Assembly (NCBI RefSeq): GCF_003605365.2
Contig: NZ_QYTU02000026.1
Location: 1-53,739, forward strand
DNA from: Siminovitchia fortis
GTDB lineage: Bacteria > Bacillota > Bacilli > Bacillales > Bacillaceae_C
Length of the DNA stretch: 53,739 bases
Direction of reading: 5' to 3'
The notes under the pieces were generated by a model, which did no database searches, was not told where the DNA came from, and saw nothing but the letters and a program-made list of their open reading frames with translations. The number at the start of each line of letters is the position of its first letter. Position 1 is the stretch's first letter. This document shows positions 18,342-26,785 of the stretch, piece after piece. Both the position numbers and the translations under genes were made by a program.

Positions 18342-19970
18342 TTATATCCTTATAATTTTATGTCTGCCGTCAAATTCATATGGCAAGTTTAACAGTTCAT
18401 CGATAAAATTTTTTCCGTATTCATTGAGATAATAAAAGATGTTCCAGATTCTTTCCTGAGGCTGGCCGTCGGGTTTGAGCATCTGCTCAACACGATGATA
18501 TTTTTCTAGCACAGCACTGTGCTTCTTTGTCATACTGTCTTCCACTTTTCTTTGCAAAAATTCCAATTGCCTGATTTGCATGGCCAAGTTAGTTTCCGCC
18601 AGCTGAACATGCCCCCGGTCAATTTCATTTATTCTTGCAATGATTTTCTTATATTGTCCAGCCAATACCTCTTTCGTACCCTGGATCAGTGACTCAAACC
18701 CGTCATCTTTAATGGAAGACATAAAACGGCTTCGGTCGTCGGCTGTTCCTTTTTCCAACACCTCTGCAACGGACAAATTCAATTCATCCAGGTTCCGGTC
18801 CGTTGTCTTATCAAGGAGCGTGATATTCAGCCTTGGAACAATGGGCGGCATCTGGCTCCCCATTGCCTGAAATGCGGGAAGCAGCTCTCCCCAGTATGCG
18901 ATTTCCCCCGGCCCCGCAATAAATGCCAGTGTGGGAAACAGCCACTCCTGCATGAGGGGGCGTGTCACCACATTATTACTGAACCGTTCAGGATATGATT
19001 CAAGCAATTCAAAGAGCTCCCCCTCGGTAAATCGCAATTCGTTTGTTTTGCTGACAAATACTTTTTCTTCCGGATCAAACTCCAGCAGATCCCGTTCATT
19101 TTCATGATAATAAAAGAGATTCGCGGCATAGCCGTCGATTTCAATTGCTTTTGAAAAACCCATGCCCTGTTTTTTTTCCTGCTGGTTCAGTACGGAATCG
19201 GTGATCATTTGTCTATTATTGATGAGGCTGGAGAAAAATGGCTTTTCAAGCTGCCGGAGCATTGGGTCCGCAGAGTCAATGAGCAGCAGGCCGTAATCTT
19301 TGAAGAAATACATGATCAAATATGAAAAAAATTCGGTAAAGGTCCTTGTATTTGAGATCGCTTCATCAATGACAGCAAGCATATCCTTTGTATGGGAACG
19401 GTCGCCAAAATATGAAAAGATTTGGCGGGTCCATGCTTGCATCTTCTCTTTATCGAACTTCATATGGGAAGCCATCATTTTCCCTGCGAAAGCTTCATTA
19501 TAATTTTTCTTTTTAAAATTCTCTTTCCCCGGGGCAAATATATGGTTAATCTCCAAATAATCATGATCTTCACCTGCAATCCAAAAAATCGGAATGACAG
19601 GCTGCCCCAAATCCCTTTCCTGCTGTTCAGCCAACTTTATGATCGAAATGATTTTATGTATTGTGTATAAAGGCCCTGTCAGTAACCCGGCCTGCTGTCC
19701 GCCGATCACTGCAACCGACCGGCGGTCCCTGAAATATTCAAGTGAACGCTTAACGGCGGCAGAAGTTGGAAATTTTTTCATATAATGATCGATGCATTCT
19801 GCAATGCCTTCCCGGTTAAATTGGCGTTTCATCAAATCATCATATCGCTGCCGGAAAACTGTTTCTTCTTTTATATTATATTGGAAGAAATCTTTTACAG
19901 ATTCCATATTTTTAATGTATAGCGAAGCAAAGCGATTCGTTGCCGGTACGGCAGCATTTTCCAATTCCAT
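18342..19970 (-). CDS. bshC: Bacillithiol synthase BshC
   Basis: BshC is assigned the last step of bacillithiol synthesis, adding cysteine to GlcN-malate. The 542-residue product matches the family in length. It has a Rossmann-like nucleotidyltransferase core (GQQAGLLTGPLYTIHK near 91-106, then PVIPIFWIAGEDHDYLEINH) and a C-terminal coiled coil (about 430-500). Its position upstream of mraZ is the usual one in Bacillus. GGAAGT precedes the ATG. Confidence 0.94.
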   Translation of the reverse strand: MELENAAVPATNRFASLYIKNMESVKDFFQYNIKEETVFRQRYDDLMKRQFNREGIAECIDHYMKKFPTSAAVKRSLEYFRDRRSVAVIGGQQAGLLTGPLYTIHKIISIIKLAEQQERDLGQPVIPIFWIAGEDHDYLEINHIFAPGKENFKKKNYNEAFAGKMMASHMKFDKEKMQAWTRQIFSYFGDRSHTKDMLAVIDEAISNTRTFTEFFSYLIMYFFKDYGLLLIDSADPMLRQLEKPFFSSLINNRQMITDSVLNQQEKKQGMGFSKAIEIDGYAANLFYYHENERDLLEFDPEEKVFVSKTNELRFTEGELFELLESYPERFSNNVVTRPLMQEWLFPTLAFIAGPGEIAYWGELLPAFQAMGSQMPPIVPRLNITLLDKTTDRNLDELNLSVAEVLEKGTADDRSRFMSSIKDDGFESLIQGTKEVLAGQYKKIIARINEIDRGHVQLAETNLAMQIRQLEFLQRKVEDSMTKKHSAVLEKYHRVEQMLKPDGQPQERIWNIFYYLNEYGKNFIDELLNLPYEFDGRHKIIRI

Positions 19971-20060
19971 CTATGTACTTCCTTTCTCCAACTGTTTCAA
20001 TCACATGAAGTATAGCAAACTATATGAAGAAATGACATTTTCCTGCTTAAAGGCTTCATG

Positions 20061-20456
20061 CTAGACACTGAAAATCAAGCTTTTTGCTCTCGTTATAATT
20101 CCAAATAAAAGAAGGCCGATGTAAAAGACCGAGAACATGAGAAAGTTGAGCCGCAGGTAACCTGCAAACACTTTCCGGTAAATGATCTCTTCCCTTGTTT
20201 TCCAATGCAGGAAAGTGAAGAACACGGCCGTGACAAGCATGAATAAGATGATGATAAACAAATAGGAGCTTTCCCATATGGTCATGATTAAAAAATGCAC
20301 CGAGACAATCAACACGAATGTAGTCGAATAAATGGCGGCATTGAGCGCTTTCCGGTGATTTTTTGTTAATTGTTTGACGACTGTGAATATCAATATATAA
20401 AAAAGGAGCGGCAGCGTGATGAATAAAGCTGCTGCTGATGAAAAAAGAGTCCCCAC
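20061..20456 (-). CDS. DUF3397-type integral membrane protein
   Basis: This small hydrophobic protein has four predicted membrane segments (near residues 4-24, 38-58, 63-82, 100-125) and resembles the DUF3397 family, whose function I do not know. I choose the GTG at 20456 (131 residues, VGTLFSSAAALF) because family members begin near this point. The ribosome binding site is not ideal, and an upstream start inside panE is possible. It overlaps or abuts the panE end, suggesting coupling. Confidence 0.75.
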   Translation of the reverse strand: MGTLFSSAAALFITLPLLFYILIFTVVKQLTKNHRKALNAAIYSTTFVLIVSVHFLIMTIWESSYLFIIILFMLVTAVFFTFLHWKTREEIIYRKVFAGYLRLNFLMFSVFYIGLLLFGIITRAKSLIFSV

Positions 20457-20466
20457 CTTTGATTGC

Positions 20467-21360
20467 TCATCTCCTCTCCTGTTCGATTCCTTTGACCATG
20501 ACATAAGCCATCTGAACTGCCTTAAGCTTGGCCCCTTTTTTTTCCGCAATTTTGAGAATGTATCCTAATATGGCATCTATTTCAGTTTTTCTGCCTTCCT
20601 GGATATCCTTTAACATGGATGAGGTGTTCTGTTTAGTATTTTTGCAGATACCGACGATGCTATTAAATAATTCTTCCTTATTGCCCAAGGGGAAAATCGA
20701 ATAAATTTCTTCAAACATTAGTTTTAATAACTCATAATAATACGGATTATCAACAAGCCTTCCGTTCTTTACCTGAAAAATCACAGTCAGCGGATTGATC
20801 AACGCATTTGCCATCAGCTTATTGATCAATGTAGTCCGATAATCATCATGAAAGCAAACCGGAAATCTTGGATCGGAACTTTTCGGAAACCTTTCTTCCA
20901 TATCATAGTTCCCTTTGTAAACAGACACGTTCGTTTGCCCGGCTCCATTATGAGAGACGGTCCGGTCATCCAATCGCTTGGCACCATGCTCTACAGCCGC
21001 GACCAGGATTTCCTCCTGCGGCAGTGTGTTCAAAAACTCCAGATGCCCCATTCCGTTTTGGATGAAGCATAACGGAATTTCCTTTGGAATGGACCTAAGC
21101 ATAGACATTAAATGTGATAAATCATACTGCTTCACAGCAATGATCAGAATATCCTGATCTGAAATTCCTGATTCTCCGATTGCGGCATCCGTTTCAATCA
21201 CTTTTTCCTCTGCTTCCTGAAAAAAGAGACTGATTCCCATATCCCTGATTTTCTGTGCCTGTTCCTCTCTCCTTGTAAAAACGGTTACCTCATGGCTCTG
21301 TCCCAAATACGCTCCGAATAGTAAACCGATGGAACCTCCGCCAATTATACCTACTCGCAT
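20467..21360 (-). CDS. panE: 2-dehydropantoate 2-reductase
   Basis: PanE reduces ketopantoate to pantoate with NADPH in pantothenate and coenzyme A synthesis. The 297-residue protein starts with the dinucleotide motif GGGSIG (7-12). In its second half it has the family pattern NKLMANALINPLT with the catalytic-region Lys. I choose the ATG at 21360, preceded by GGGTGAT, over a TTG four codons upstream. The 3' end continues into the DUF3397 gene. Confidence 0.93.
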   Translation of the reverse strand: MRVGIIGGGSIGLLFGAYLGQSHEVTVFTRREEQAQKIRDMGISLFFQEAEEKVIETDAAIGESGISDQDILIIAVKQYDLSHLMSMLRSIPKEIPLCFIQNGMGHLEFLNTLPQEEILVAAVEHGAKRLDDRTVSHNGAGQTNVSVYKGNYDMEERFPKSSDPRFPVCFHDDYRTTLINKLMANALINPLTVIFQVKNGRLVDNPYYYELLKLMFEEIYSIFPLGNKEELFNSIVGICKNTKQNTSSMLKDIQEGRKTEIDAILGYILKIAEKKGAKLKAVQMAYVMVKGIEQERR

Positions 21361-21433
21361 CCAATCACCCAATTACTTAATTAAACTTACTATTATTTTA
21401 GCAAATGAACGTTCTCCAGCCTATTCCTTTTCC

Positions 21434-21473
21434 AATAAAAAGTTCCTCTTTCGAAAAAAAGAGGAACTTTTAT
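21434..21473 (-). terminator. Terminator after the carboxylase genes
   Basis: AAAAGTTCCTCTTT and AAAGAGGAACTTTT form a 14-bp stem with a short loop, flanked by A/T runs, directly after the carboxyltransferase stop codon. Confidence 0.85.
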
Positions 21474-23012
21474 TCAAACAGGATATACAGGGTGCTTCCT
21501 TGTACTGAATACAACATCTTTTGTCTTGTATAAATTGAACCGGTCAATCAGCGTTCTCCGCAAATCTGCCGGCTCGGTTATTTCATCCACGATCAATTCA
21601 GACGCAAGCTTATATATATCAATATGTTCCTTATATTCTTCCTGTTTTTCAAAAACGAACGTCCGGCGTTCTTCGGGATCTTCGATAGCCTCGATTTTAT
21701 TTGAATATACTGCGTTCACCGCCGCCTCCGGCCCCATAACTGCAATTTGTGCTGTTGGAAGGGCTATGCATACATCAGGCTCAAAAGCAGGTCCTGCCAT
21801 GGCGTAAAGCCCTGCCCCATATGCTTTGCGGACGATGACGGATATTTTTGGCACAGTGGCAGAGCTCATTGCTGCAATGAATTTGGCCCCGTGCCTGATA
21901 ATCCCTGCCCTTTCAACCTTTGTCCCGATCATGAAGCCTGGGACGTCAGCCAAAAATAGCAACGGAATATGGTAGGCATCGCAAAGCTGGATAAATTTGG
22001 CCCCTTTATCAGCAGAATCAACAAACAGGACTCCGCCTTTCACTTTGGGCTGATTTGCAATGATGCCTGCCGTCTGACCGCCGATTCTTGCAAAACCGGT
22101 AATGAGTTCTGAAGCAAAAAGTTTCTTGATTTCAAAGAAGCTGCCTTCATCAATGATGGCATCTATTGCCTCATACATGTCAAAAGGCGCATTTTGGTTT
22201 TTGGGGATGATCTCTTCAAGCCCTCTTCCCTCTTTAGGGCCTTTTCCTTCATACTCCTTGGGCTTTTCTGTAAAATTGGCTGGAAAATAGGTTAAATATT
22301 TCTTGGCTGCTGCTATGGCTTCCTCTTCCGACTGGGCCAAAATATCTCCGCAGCCGCTGACGGAGCAGTGCATTCTCGCACCGCCCATTTCTTCGAGGGT
22401 CACTTTCTCGCCAATGACTTTTTCAGCCATTCTTGGAGATCCCAAGTACATAGAAGCATTCTTGTCTACCATGATGACAATATCGCAAAACGCGGGGATA
22501 TAGGCACCCCCTGCAGCAGATGGCCCGAAAAGAATGCAAACCTGCGGAACCATGCCTGACAATTTCACCTGATTGTGAAAAATTCTTCCGGCACCCCTCC
22601 GGTTAGGAAACATTTCCAGCTGATCCGTTATCCTGGCTCCGGCAGAATCAACCAAGTAAAGCAAAGGAACTTTTAACTTTTCCGCAGTTTCCTGCATCCT
22701 GATTATTTTTTCAACTGTCTTGGCGCCCCACGAGCCTGCCTTGACTGTTGAGTCATTGGCAATCACCGAGACGGTTTGCCCGTTCACCTTGCCGATTGCT
22801 GTGACCACACCGTCAGCCGGCAAATCCCCCGCCTGATAATTGGCAAACAATCCGTCTTCTTCATATCGCCCTTCATCAAAAAGGATGGACAGCCGGTCCC
22901 TTACAAACATTTTATTTTGCTGCTTTAATTTTTCATGATATTTTTGGCTGCCTCCTGCCTGGACCGCTTTCTTTCTCTCAAGCAAAATATCTTTGTCTGT
23001 CTTATCAGCCAT
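21474..23012 (-). CDS. Acyl-CoA carboxylase carboxyltransferase (beta) subunit
   Basis: The 512-residue protein belongs to the propionyl-CoA/methylmalonyl-CoA carboxyltransferase family, which moves CO2 from carboxybiotin to an acyl-CoA. It shows the two crotonase-like halves, with LVDSAGARI (N half), GPSAAGGAYIPA, and in the C half IIANQPKVKGGVL, FLADVPGFMIGT and GAGLYAMAGPA. It lies 25 bases downstream of a biotin carrier gene. No biotin carboxylase subunit is nearby, so the complex is incomplete in this window. The substrate (propionyl-, acetyl- or a branched acyl-CoA) cannot be told from sequence alone. Confidence 0.9.
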   Translation of the reverse strand: MADKTDKDILLERKKAVQAGGSQKYHEKLKQQNKMFVRDRLSILFDEGRYEEDGLFANYQAGDLPADGVVTAIGKVNGQTVSVIANDSTVKAGSWGAKTVEKIIRMQETAEKLKVPLLYLVDSAGARITDQLEMFPNRRGAGRIFHNQVKLSGMVPQVCILFGPSAAGGAYIPAFCDIVIMVDKNASMYLGSPRMAEKVIGEKVTLEEMGGARMHCSVSGCGDILAQSEEEAIAAAKKYLTYFPANFTEKPKEYEGKGPKEGRGLEEIIPKNQNAPFDMYEAIDAIIDEGSFFEIKKLFASELITGFARIGGQTAGIIANQPKVKGGVLFVDSADKGAKFIQLCDAYHIPLLFLADVPGFMIGTKVERAGIIRHGAKFIAAMSSATVPKISVIVRKAYGAGLYAMAGPAFEPDVCIALPTAQIAVMGPEAAVNAVYSNKIEAIEDPEERRTFVFEKQEEYKEHIDIYKLASELIVDEITEPADLRRTLIDRFNLYKTKDVVFSTRKHPVYPV

Positions 23013-23037
23013 AATGAAAATCTCTCCTTAATGCCTA

Positions 23038-23256
23038 TTATTCCATAATAAAAAGAATATCCCCTTCATTAACAAAGTCACCGGAAGAGACGTTCACTTT
23101 TGTTATTTTACCGGCTTCCGGACTTTCGATTGGAATTTCCATTTTCATTGATTCCAAGATCAATACTGTTTGGCCCGGAGATACATCTTCTCCGGCGCCG
23201 ACTTCAATTTTCCAAACTGTGCCTGCCATGGTCGCCTGAATTTCTTTCATCTCCAT
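23038..23256 (-). CDS. Biotin carboxyl carrier-type protein
   Basis: The 72-residue protein is a single biotinyl/lipoyl domain with the lysine in ESMKME (Lys38), the normal biotinylation motif. It should carry carboxybiotin between a biotin carboxylase and the adjacent carboxyltransferase. GGAGACGGAGGA precedes the ATG. It resembles the free-standing small carriers of Bacillus such as YngHB. Confidence 0.9.
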   Translation of the reverse strand: MEMKEIQATMAGTVWKIEVGAGEDVSPGQTVLILESMKMEIPIESPEAGKITKVNVSSGDFVNEGDILFIME

Positions 23257-23417
23257 TCCTCCGTCTCCTTTTTTTCAAAACCTAAGACACGGACATCACA
23301 AGTGATGTAACCGCTTCCTCTTTTCCATTATATCTGAAATTTTTCGGAGTTTGGTATATAATTAGATTTAAATTACATAATTAAAATGAAAATTATTTAC
23401 AACAAGGGGATGAAAGC

Positions 23418-23897
23418 ATGCCGGAGGAAGTAAAAAAACTTAGAATCAACTACAAAACGATGGAGGAATTTAAAAAATTCAAGGAATATGGAGCCCAGGA
23501 ACTTTCCATGCTCGAGGATTTGCAGGAAAACATCGTGGAGGATGATCTGGACTCTCCGTTTTACGGGATCTATTTCGGGGATAAACTTGCAGCACGCATG
23601 AGCCTGTACAAAAGGGAAGCTAAATTTGACAAATATTTTGATCCGCCGCAGGATTATCTTGAGCTGTGGAAACTGGAGGTCCTCCCGGGCTTTCAAGGAA
23701 AAGGGTATGGTAAGAAGCTTGTCGATTATGCAAAAAGCTTTAATATGCCTATTAAGACAAACCCGCGTTTAAACTCCCGGCCATTTTTTGAAAAAATGGG
23801 GTTTCAAAACGTCAAATACGATGTCGAAAGGGATCTGGGCGAAAATCCGCTTGTCTGGTATCCTGAAGGCGTAACTGAACAAAAAAATAATGAATAA
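23418..23897 (+). CDS. ylbP: GNAT-family N-acetyltransferase YlbP
   Basis: The 159-residue protein has the GNAT acetyl-CoA loop QGKGYG (93-98) after the strand LEVLPGF, and closely follows the YlbP pattern (YGIYFGDKLAARMSLY, DYLELWKLEVLP). The substrate is unknown. The ATG is preceded by AAGGGG. It is divergent from the carboxylase genes. A TATAAT at about 23353 may be its promoter -10. Confidence 0.9.
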   Translation: MPEEVKKLRINYKTMEEFKKFKEYGAQELSMLEDLQENIVEDDLDSPFYGIYFGDKLAARMSLYKREAKFDKYFDPPQDYLELWKLEVLPGFQGKGYGKKLVDYAKSFNMPIKTNPRLNSRPFFEKMGFQNVKYDVERDLGENPLVWYPEGVTEQKNNE

Positions 23898-23963
23898 ATG
23901 AAACCAAATATGTTCCTGTCCCGTACACTTTAGTATACTTTTACAGCTATAGGAGGTTTTTAT

Positions 23964-24395
23964 TTGAAACGTACAGGGGAACTTGTCCTTGGAATCATCG
24001 GCATCATTTCAAGCGCACTGATGTCGTTGTTCGGCATGGTTTTAATATGGGCCAAATCTGATGAAGTTAAATCAATAATGGAAGAGGGAATGGCTGCTGA
24101 TCCGGACCTTGATCTCAGCCCCGGAGATATCAACATGTTGATGGAAGGATTGGGAAGCTATGGATGGGCCGTAGTAATCGCATCCATTATCGGCATCGTT
24201 CTGGGACTGATTGGGGTAATAAGCATAAAAGGAAATAAAAAGCCGAAATTAGCCGGATGGATGTTCATCATAGGTGCTTTGTTGACAGGTATCATTTCCA
24301 TCGGATTGGGATTTGTACCGGCACTTCTTTATTTGATAGCCGGAATAATGGCTTTTGTCCGCAAGGCTCCGCCCGAACCAGAACCGCCTTACTAG
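23964..24395 (+). CDS. DUF4064-type membrane protein
   Basis: The 143-residue protein has an N-terminal membrane segment (about 8-28), a short acidic outside region with DPDLDLSPGD, and further hydrophobic segments (about 68-90 and 98-130), the pattern of the DUF4064 family. Function is unknown. The start is TTG, chosen because AGGAGG is 7 bases upstream. A terminator follows at once. Confidence 0.8.
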   Translation: MKRTGELVLGIIGIISSALMSLFGMVLIWAKSDEVKSIMEEGMAADPDLDLSPGDINMLMEGLGSYGWAVVIASIIGIVLGLIGVISIKGNKKPKLAGWMFIIGALLTGIISIGLGFVPALLYLIAGIMAFVRKAPPEPEPPY

Positions 24396-24401
24396 CAGCC
24401 A

Positions 24402-24434
24402 CCGGGCCGATCAACGATCGGCCCGGCTTTTTTA
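24402..24434 (+). terminator. Terminator after the DUF4064 gene
   Basis: GGGCCGATC and GATCGGCCC form a perfect 9-bp stem with a 3-nt loop, followed by GGCTTTTTTATT on the plus strand. Confidence 0.9.
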
Positions 24435-24437
24435 TTG

Positions 24438-24540
24438 TTAGGAAATTATAAAGCGCTTAAGTTGTAGATAACTCATTATCTTTTTGTGCTACGTCCGGCT
24501 CCAACGCCTTTGTTCTGGGAATTATAAGCGCTTAAGGCAG
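24438..24540 (+). repeat. Repeat module with AAGCGCTT palindrome
   Basis: Positions 24440-24500 match 37186-37242 and, inverted, 138-200. All share the pattern AAAGCGCTTA...GTTG.GATAA...CATTATCTTTTTGT and a GTCCGGCT-type end. A second short piece with ATTATAAGCGCTTAAG follows (24517-24537). Here the module occurs without the longer arm-and-hairpin part seen elsewhere, so it can exist separately. Confidence 0.7.
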
Positions 24541-24568
24541 GGTTAAGCCAAGATCAGCAGGGCACAGT

Positions 24569-25135
24569 TCAGGTGCCATCCGCCTTTCCTGTAGTTTCAT
24601 ATCCAGCTTCCTTGGCCGCCAGTTTTCGTGCCTTATCCAAGATTGTGAGCAATGTGGAGTACTCCGCTTTCAGATTCCCATATTCTTTTTGCATCTCTTC
24701 CATTTTCCCGCTAAATTCCTCGATTTTCTGCCTTAACCTCTGATTTTCCTCTTTCAATGCACTGTATGATTGAATACTCGCTTCCTGATTTTCCTGCAGG
24801 CCATTTAAATAACTTATTACATCCCGGATGGATAAATGTGAATCCTCCTTTTCGCGGCTGGCTTCGCTTTCATTTTTTTCATGCATTGACGGTGTTGTGC
24901 TGCTTTTTTGAGCGTGTTTTCTCTCTTTTTTTGCAAGCAAAATCTCATTTTGATATGCCTTCCTTACATAGGAATTCCAACGGAATCCGCAGGCCGCGGC
25001 AGTCCTCGCCAATTTTGCCCCGGCCTCTTTGAATGCCTTCAGTTGAGTGCTTCCTTCCCTTATATGTGAAAGGACCAATTCAGCAAGTAGTCTATCTTCC
25101 TCGGCAGTCCATGCATCCTGTCTTCCAGTCGCCAA
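24569..25135 (-). CDS. gerR: RsfA-family sporulation regulator GerR (YlbO)
   Basis: The 188-residue protein has an N-terminal Myb/SANT-like domain ([15 protein letters not shown] through [10 protein letters not shown], about 5-60) and a C-terminal coiled coil (about 105-170), the RsfA-family architecture. In B. subtilis the family member in this position (YlbO) is GerR, a mother-cell repressor of part of the sigma-E regulon. The start is TTG after AGGAGTGAT. A sigma-E-like promoter is found upstream. Assignment to GerR rather than another RsfA paralogue rests on synteny. Confidence 0.85.
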   Translation of the reverse strand: MATGRQDAWTAEEDRLLAELVLSHIREGSTQLKAFKEAGAKLARTAAACGFRWNSYVRKAYQNEILLAKKERKHAQKSSTTPSMHEKNESEASREKEDSHLSIRDVISYLNGLQENQEASIQSYSALKEENQRLRQKIEEFSGKMEEMQKEYGNLKAEYSTLLTILDKARKLAAKEAGYETTGKADGT

Positions 25136-25163
25136 TCAAATCACTCCTGACTTTTTTAACACA

Positions 25164-25192
25164 TACATATGCACGTAATAGAAAAGATAGAC
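25164..25192 (-). promoter_or_regulatory. Possible sigma-E promoter of gerR
   Basis: On the minus strand GTCTATC (25192-25186) and CATATGTA (25171-25164) are 14 bp apart, close to sigma-E spacing, and the -35 resembles the one before spoVD. The -10 lacks the final T of CATAnnnT, so this is tentative. Confidence 0.35.
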
Positions 25193-25209
25193 TAACGGGG
25201 AAATGATAT

Positions 25210-25968
25210 TTATCGTTTCAGAAACCGGGAAACTGCCTGGTGATGCTCTTCTTTTGCCCAAAGTACTGCACAGCGTCTGATTTCTTGGTCCATCCGTTCC
25301 TTTAAATTGCCTGCTGTAACTTTTTCAATCATTGCCTCTTTATACGAATTTAACACACTTGCTTCTTTTGAAAGAATATGTTCCGTGAACTTCTTCAATG
25401 CACTAAGTGTATTGCCTTCATAAATTTCGTTTATGAATCCGTATTTAAGTAGTTCTTGTACAGACAATACCCGCCCCTCTGTCAAAAGCTTAAAAGCGAG
25501 TGATGCGTTCATCCTTTCATAAAGGAGGCTCGCTCCTCCCCACCCTGTAGTAATGGCAAGGTTCGCCTGAATGAAACCGGCTTTCGTACCTGCTTTGGCT
25601 ATCCTCATATCACAGGCAGCAGCCAGTTCACACCCGCCTCCCACAGCCGATCCGTTTAAGGCAGCAACGGTGGGTTTGGGCAGAACCGCAAGCCGGTATA
25701 ACAAATTGCCCATTCTGGACAACATGGCATAGGCTTGCTCCTCTGTTTTTAGATTGTGGAACTCTGCTACATCTCCGCCCGAGCAAAAGGAATATTCTCC
25801 TTCACCTGTAATGGCCACCGCCTTTATTAAGGGATCTCTTTCCACCTCATCAAGCATCAGCTCCAGCCCGTCCATTACCTCAAAATTAATGGCATTCCTT
25901 TTTGCGGGACGTTTGATTTTCCAAACAAGCAAACCATTCGTGTATACTGTAGAAGAATATGCTTTCAC
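25210..25968 (-). CDS. Enoyl-CoA hydratase/isomerase family protein
   Basis: The 252-residue crotonase-fold protein has both oxyanion-hole segments (FCSGGD, 61-66, and GSAVGGGCEL, 106-115) with a Glu at position 114 where hydratases have their first catalytic Glu. The place of the second catalytic Glu (usually FAQPE) reads FIQAN, so classical hydratase chemistry is doubtful and an isomerase, hydrolase or other crotonase activity is possible. I choose the GTG at 25968 because CAGGGGGAT lies just upstream. It has no B. subtilis counterpart in this slot. Confidence 0.85.
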   Translation of the reverse strand: MKAYSSTVYTNGLLVWKIKRPAKRNAINFEVMDGLELMLDEVERDPLIKAVAITGEGEYSFCSGGDVAEFHNLKTEEQAYAMLSRMGNLLYRLAVLPKPTVAALNGSAVGGGCELAAACDMRIAKAGTKAGFIQANLAITTGWGGASLLYERMNASLAFKLLTEGRVLSVQELLKYGFINEIYEGNTLSALKKFTEHILSKEASVLNSYKEAMIEKVTAGNLKERMDQEIRRCAVLWAKEEHHQAVSRFLKR

Positions 25969-26020
25969 CTTTATCCCCCTGATTTTTTCTCTTATATCAC
26001 ATACATACCATAGAAAATAA

Positions 26021-26270
26021 GAAAAGCGCAAGGCGCGCAGCCTTAGGCGCCAAGCACAAGACGAATTTTGATGAGGGCGCTTTTCAGCCACCACAGCAAA
26101 GCAGCTAATTTAAATCACACCGTGTAAAGCATCACTGAGAGGCTGCGTGCAGCTTTGCGACGAGCTGAACAAGGCTTCCTCGAAAAGGCTATGGCGCAGG
26201 AGCACATTCTTCCTGAGTAAGCTTTCTTGCGGCTTGATCCTTGCGCCGATGGCGCCTGGAGCTGGACATT
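26021..26270 (-). repeat. Diverged interspersed repeat copy
   Basis: Read on the minus strand this starts ATGTCCAGCTCCAGGCGCC, like the left end of the other copies, and ends near GGCGCCTAAGGCTGCGCGCC with a GCGCTTTTC tail. It is GC-richer than its surroundings and rich in internal inverted pairs. The centre has diverged from the other copies, so membership is by its ends. No gene is seen between 25969 and 26581. Confidence 0.55.
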
Positions 26271-26331
26271 ATGTAATCTTTGTTTGAAGAGAAAATTCGG
26301 TGAAATTTTGCTTTCTTTAACTACGTGGAAA

Positions 26332-26372
26332 AACAAAAAAACGTGAAGGATTGAATCTCCTCACGTTTTTTG
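26332..26372. terminator. Terminator, probably for ylbN-rpmF
   Basis: ACGTGA(A)GGA pairs with TCCTCACGT around a short loop, flanked by an A run and a T run. On the minus strand it lies about 210 bp after rpmF, with a repeat copy in between. Confidence 0.7.
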
Positions 26373-26436
26373 TATCCGTATTAAAAGTGCAGCTTATAAA
26401 GTCTATATAAATCAATAATAATTCGTATTATTCGCC

Positions 26437-26579
26437 GTCCAGCTTCAGCGCCTATCGACTAGCAGACTTCGCGCTTCTTCCTACGATAAGTCAACATCGG
26501 CTCGTTCCTCGCCGTGTTTCCTTTATCTCGTCAGAAGCACTCCAGTCTGTACGTCGATAAACAGGCGCTTGCGCTTTCG
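26437..26579 (+). repeat. Compact copy of the interspersed repeat with inverted arms
   Basis: About 143 bp. Left arm GCGCCTATCGACTAGCAGACTT (26448-26469) and right arm AGTCTGTACGTCGATAAACAGGCGC-type (26544-26568) are imperfect inverted repeats. The centre has CTACGATAAGTCAACATCG and GTGTTTCCTTTATCTCGTCAG. No nested hairpin cassette is present here. It ends 3 bases from the rpmF stop codon. No open frame or transposase is inside, so it is MITE-like or a structural repeat. Confidence 0.8.
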
Positions 26580-26581
26580 AG

Positions 26582-26755
26582 TTAATCATTAGCAACTGAT
26601 TTTCCTTTGTATGTTCCGCACTCTTTGCAAACACGATGGGCAAGTTTCATTTCACCGCAATTGGGGCACTCTACCATTCCAGGCACACGCAGTTTGAAGT
26701 GAGTACGACGTTGTCTTTTAGCCGTCTTGGACGTTCTTCTTTTTGGTACTGCCAT
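26582..26755 (-). CDS. rpmF: 50S ribosomal protein L32
   Basis: L32 is a small basic protein of the large ribosomal subunit. The 57-residue product starts [10 protein letters not shown] and has a zinc ribbon with Cys30, Cys33, Cys43 and Cys46, the zinc-containing form. I choose the ATG at 26755, preceded by AAGGAGGTG. It follows ylbN, the conserved yceD-rpmF pair. Confidence 0.98.
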   Translation of the reverse strand: MAVPKRRTSKTAKRQRRTHFKLRVPGMVECPNCGEMKLAHRVCKECGTYKGKSVAND

Positions 26756-26785
26756 TCTTCCCACCTCCTTAAAAGTTGTAGAATC

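Noticed and set aside
26115-26336. 73-codon minus-strand frame in the 26-kb gap
   Set aside because: Lies in a diverged repeat, no ribosome binding site and no protein-like pattern.
26437-26579. CRISPR-like array
   Set aside because: The repeated blocks are far apart in the window and not separated by regular spacers.
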